Made by a program: the position numbers and the translations under genes. From NCBI GenBank assembly GCA_020466095.1, contig CM035808.1:52144329-52208328 (forward strand): a DNA stretch of 64,000 bases, written 5' to 3'. The notes below the pieces were generated by a model. The model worked only from the letters and a program-made list of their open reading frames with translations, ran no database searches and was not told where the DNA came from. Numbering within the stretch: the stretch's first letter is position 1; each line of letters starts with the position of its first letter. Shown here one piece after another: positions 62,440 to 64,000 of the stretch. Origin of the DNA: Chlorops oryzae. Taxonomy: Eukaryota > Arthropoda > Insecta > Diptera > Chloropidae.

Positions 62440-63060
62440 GTTTAAATCATCACTTAGTATAGGCATCAATTTGTTTCCGAGAATGTCTCGTGGCTTTTTC
62501 ATGCTGAGTGAAATTCGCTGTCTTATTTTTAACAGAATTAAGGGACCATTGGATGTTGCGCAGCTGCTCGTCCCATCGTCGATCGTTCGTTGTCGTGGGT
62601 CGAAGCGACGACAGTATGGTGTGATTGAATCGCTCAACTTGGCCGTTGGCCTGGGGAGTAACAACGGCGTTTAGTACGTGCCTTATCAGATTTTCCTCGC
62701 AGAATTTTGCAAAGTCCTTCGACGTGAAAGCGCTTCCTCTGTCGCTGACAATTCAATAAGGCATACCAAAGTAGTTGCTAATGTCGTCAAAAACTGCTTT
62801 AACAAGTTTCGTTGAAGTATTTTTGACAGGTGTGATTACAACATATTTGGTGAAGGCAAGTCGTATTCGTTTTGCATGCTGCTCTTCGGAAAAGGTCCGA
62901 GGTGGTCGAGGTGCGTGGTATGGAATGGGATCGATTCGACGTCGGTAAAGTGATATTCCTTCCTTTTTCCCGTTGGGTTGCTTATTGTAAGCGCAATCGA
63001 GGCAGCTAGCTATCAACGATTTTACAGAGTTTCGCATCCGTGGGAACGATTCCCCCGAGG
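62440..63060 (-). pseudogene. Ty3/gypsy integrase fragment
   Basis: On the minus strand SVKSLIASCLDCAYNKQPNG is the second half of the integrase zinc finger. KYVVITPVKNTSTKLVKAVF and DDISNYFGMPY lead into ISDRGSAFTSKDF-like and VVTPQANGQVERFNHTILSS coding sequence (62750-62570, shifted frame), supplying the second Asp and the Glu. The end reads RDILGNKLMPILSDDLN at 62440-62480. The part with the first catalytic Asp is deleted or rearranged. The fragment is cut by the hAT end on the left and stops near 63060 on the right. Confidence 0.75.
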
Positions 63061-63880
63061 TCTGTTTTTCGCCTGTAGTGATTTTTTTTATGTCTTCAAA
63101 ATATCGATAATTCAGCTGTTTTTATTATTTAGAGACCTAGCTAAAGCGTGGTCCATTATAGCTCTGGCAAAGGTAACAGAAGATTATTTTCGGGATTTGG
63201 TAGGAATATGGTCTTTCTATTGCCATTGAAACGTATGAACGACTCTGGCCTTGATTGATGAAGGGTGCTTCCTTACAAAATATTTATTTTTGAAGATAAT
63301 TTCAATTTTTACATTTTTTTTTATTCCATTATGACTTTTATAACAAAAGCAAAAACTGTTGTGAAAAAATATCCTTCCCTAGGAGTATCTATAGGCTTGA
63401 CAAAATTCGCCCAAAAATAAATTTATTATGTTTTCTGCTAAATTTGAGCTGTTGAGTCATCATTTTATCTTTAGGGACTCCAAAACATCGAAACATTTTT
63501 TTTGGTGAAATCGGTTATTAATATCCCCATACGGCTACTTAATTCTTAAGTCTACTTAGGCTAATAAGAACTCTTGTAATACTAATTTTTGAATTTATTT
63601 TGCTGGCCCATTAAACTGGGAACTCAGAATTCTCAGGAAAGTAACCTTACCATAAATTAGTGCGCAATCAAGAAAACAAGGCTAACAAATAAATTATTTT
63701 GAACCAGCATGGTTTGTTTAGTAAATGTTTCATTCGGATTGTAATATATGTACCTATTTTCAATTAAGCTGCTCTTAAAGTGTTCTTCGTTTTGAAACAC
63801 AAACAATAATTTTTTTTTGTCAAATTGTGTTCATAAGACAGTTAAAAATTTGTAGTCCCATGACTTTATTTCTATAAAGC
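63061..63880. other. Non-coding AT-rich DNA, no gene recognised
   Basis: No ORF with domain content, no terminal repeats. Presumably intronic background of the channel gene. Confidence 0.55.
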
Positions 63881-63881
63881 A

Positions 63882-64000
63882 GTGCTGCCAAGCGTGAAGT
63901 TCTTTTAAAAAGTCGGGATTATTGCCGCCTGGTGTTACACGTACACCCTAAAAATGAAGTACAATGCAATTTAATTTAACAAAAGTTTATTTTGCTGAAG
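63882..64000. mobile_element. Possible hAT-like terminus running off the window
   Basis: CAGTGCTGCCAAGCGTGAAG at 63882 resembles the terminus of the small MITE at 848 (CAGTGCTGCCAACT). The rest of any such element would lie beyond 64000, so the partner end cannot be checked. Confidence 0.4.

Overview
This 64 kb window is eukaryotic, AT-rich and almost wholly made of nested transposable elements. One recognised host exon lies at 56347-56482 on the + strand. It encodes the pore loop and the start of S6 of an SK-type small-conductance calcium-activated potassium channel, with a good splice acceptor and donor. The rest therefore reads best as very long introns of that gene. The mobile elements present (Loa-like and Jockey-like non-LTR, 412/mdg1-like Ty3/gypsy, BEL/Pao, hAT, piggyBac, pogo-like) suggest an insect, most likely a higher fly. 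The species cannot be fixed from the sequence.

Layout. 1-4.8 kb: a palindromic hAT MITE with an 8-bp target duplication, then a nest of TA-flanked inverted-repeat elements that carry tRNA-like sequences. 5.2-14.4 kb: two arrays of a 153-bp tandem repeat in opposite orientation, with a decayed Loa-like non-LTR element (minus strand) between them. 14.5-16.9 kb: non-coding, with striking palindromes. 16.9-35.2 kb: an old transposon gene split by a long-TIR hAT-like element (17841-35114, duplication AGCCACAC). That element is split by a Ty3/gypsy element (18377-30608, duplication GGTA). The gypsy element carries four further insertions: a foldback in its 5' LTR, a long-TIR element in the leader, a TA-type MITE in gag, and a piggyBac remnant at TTAA in its 3' LTR.

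35.6-55.6 kb: a Jockey-like element (minus strand) is split by an LTR element with gag-like ORFs and no pol (36719-about 52870). That element is split within an ORF by a second Ty3/gypsy element (39596-50446) with 2.6 kb LTRs, a tRNA-Lys-type primer site and duplication ATGA. The LTRs themselves contain an ORF. 56.7-57.4 kb: a CTAG-rich repeat cluster. 58-61.5 kb: a 5'-truncated BEL/Pao pol (minus strand) followed by a GC-rich zinc-knuckle/Arg-Ser ORF. 61.5-64 kb: fragments of a hAT transposase with a BED finger, a gypsy integrase fragment, and the start of another hAT-like terminus.

Almost every TE coding region is broken by frameshifts, stops or deletions. Many insertion junctions can nevertheless be read to the base, so the relative order of insertions can be inferred. 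All identifications come from reading the sequence and from memory of the families. No database search was run.
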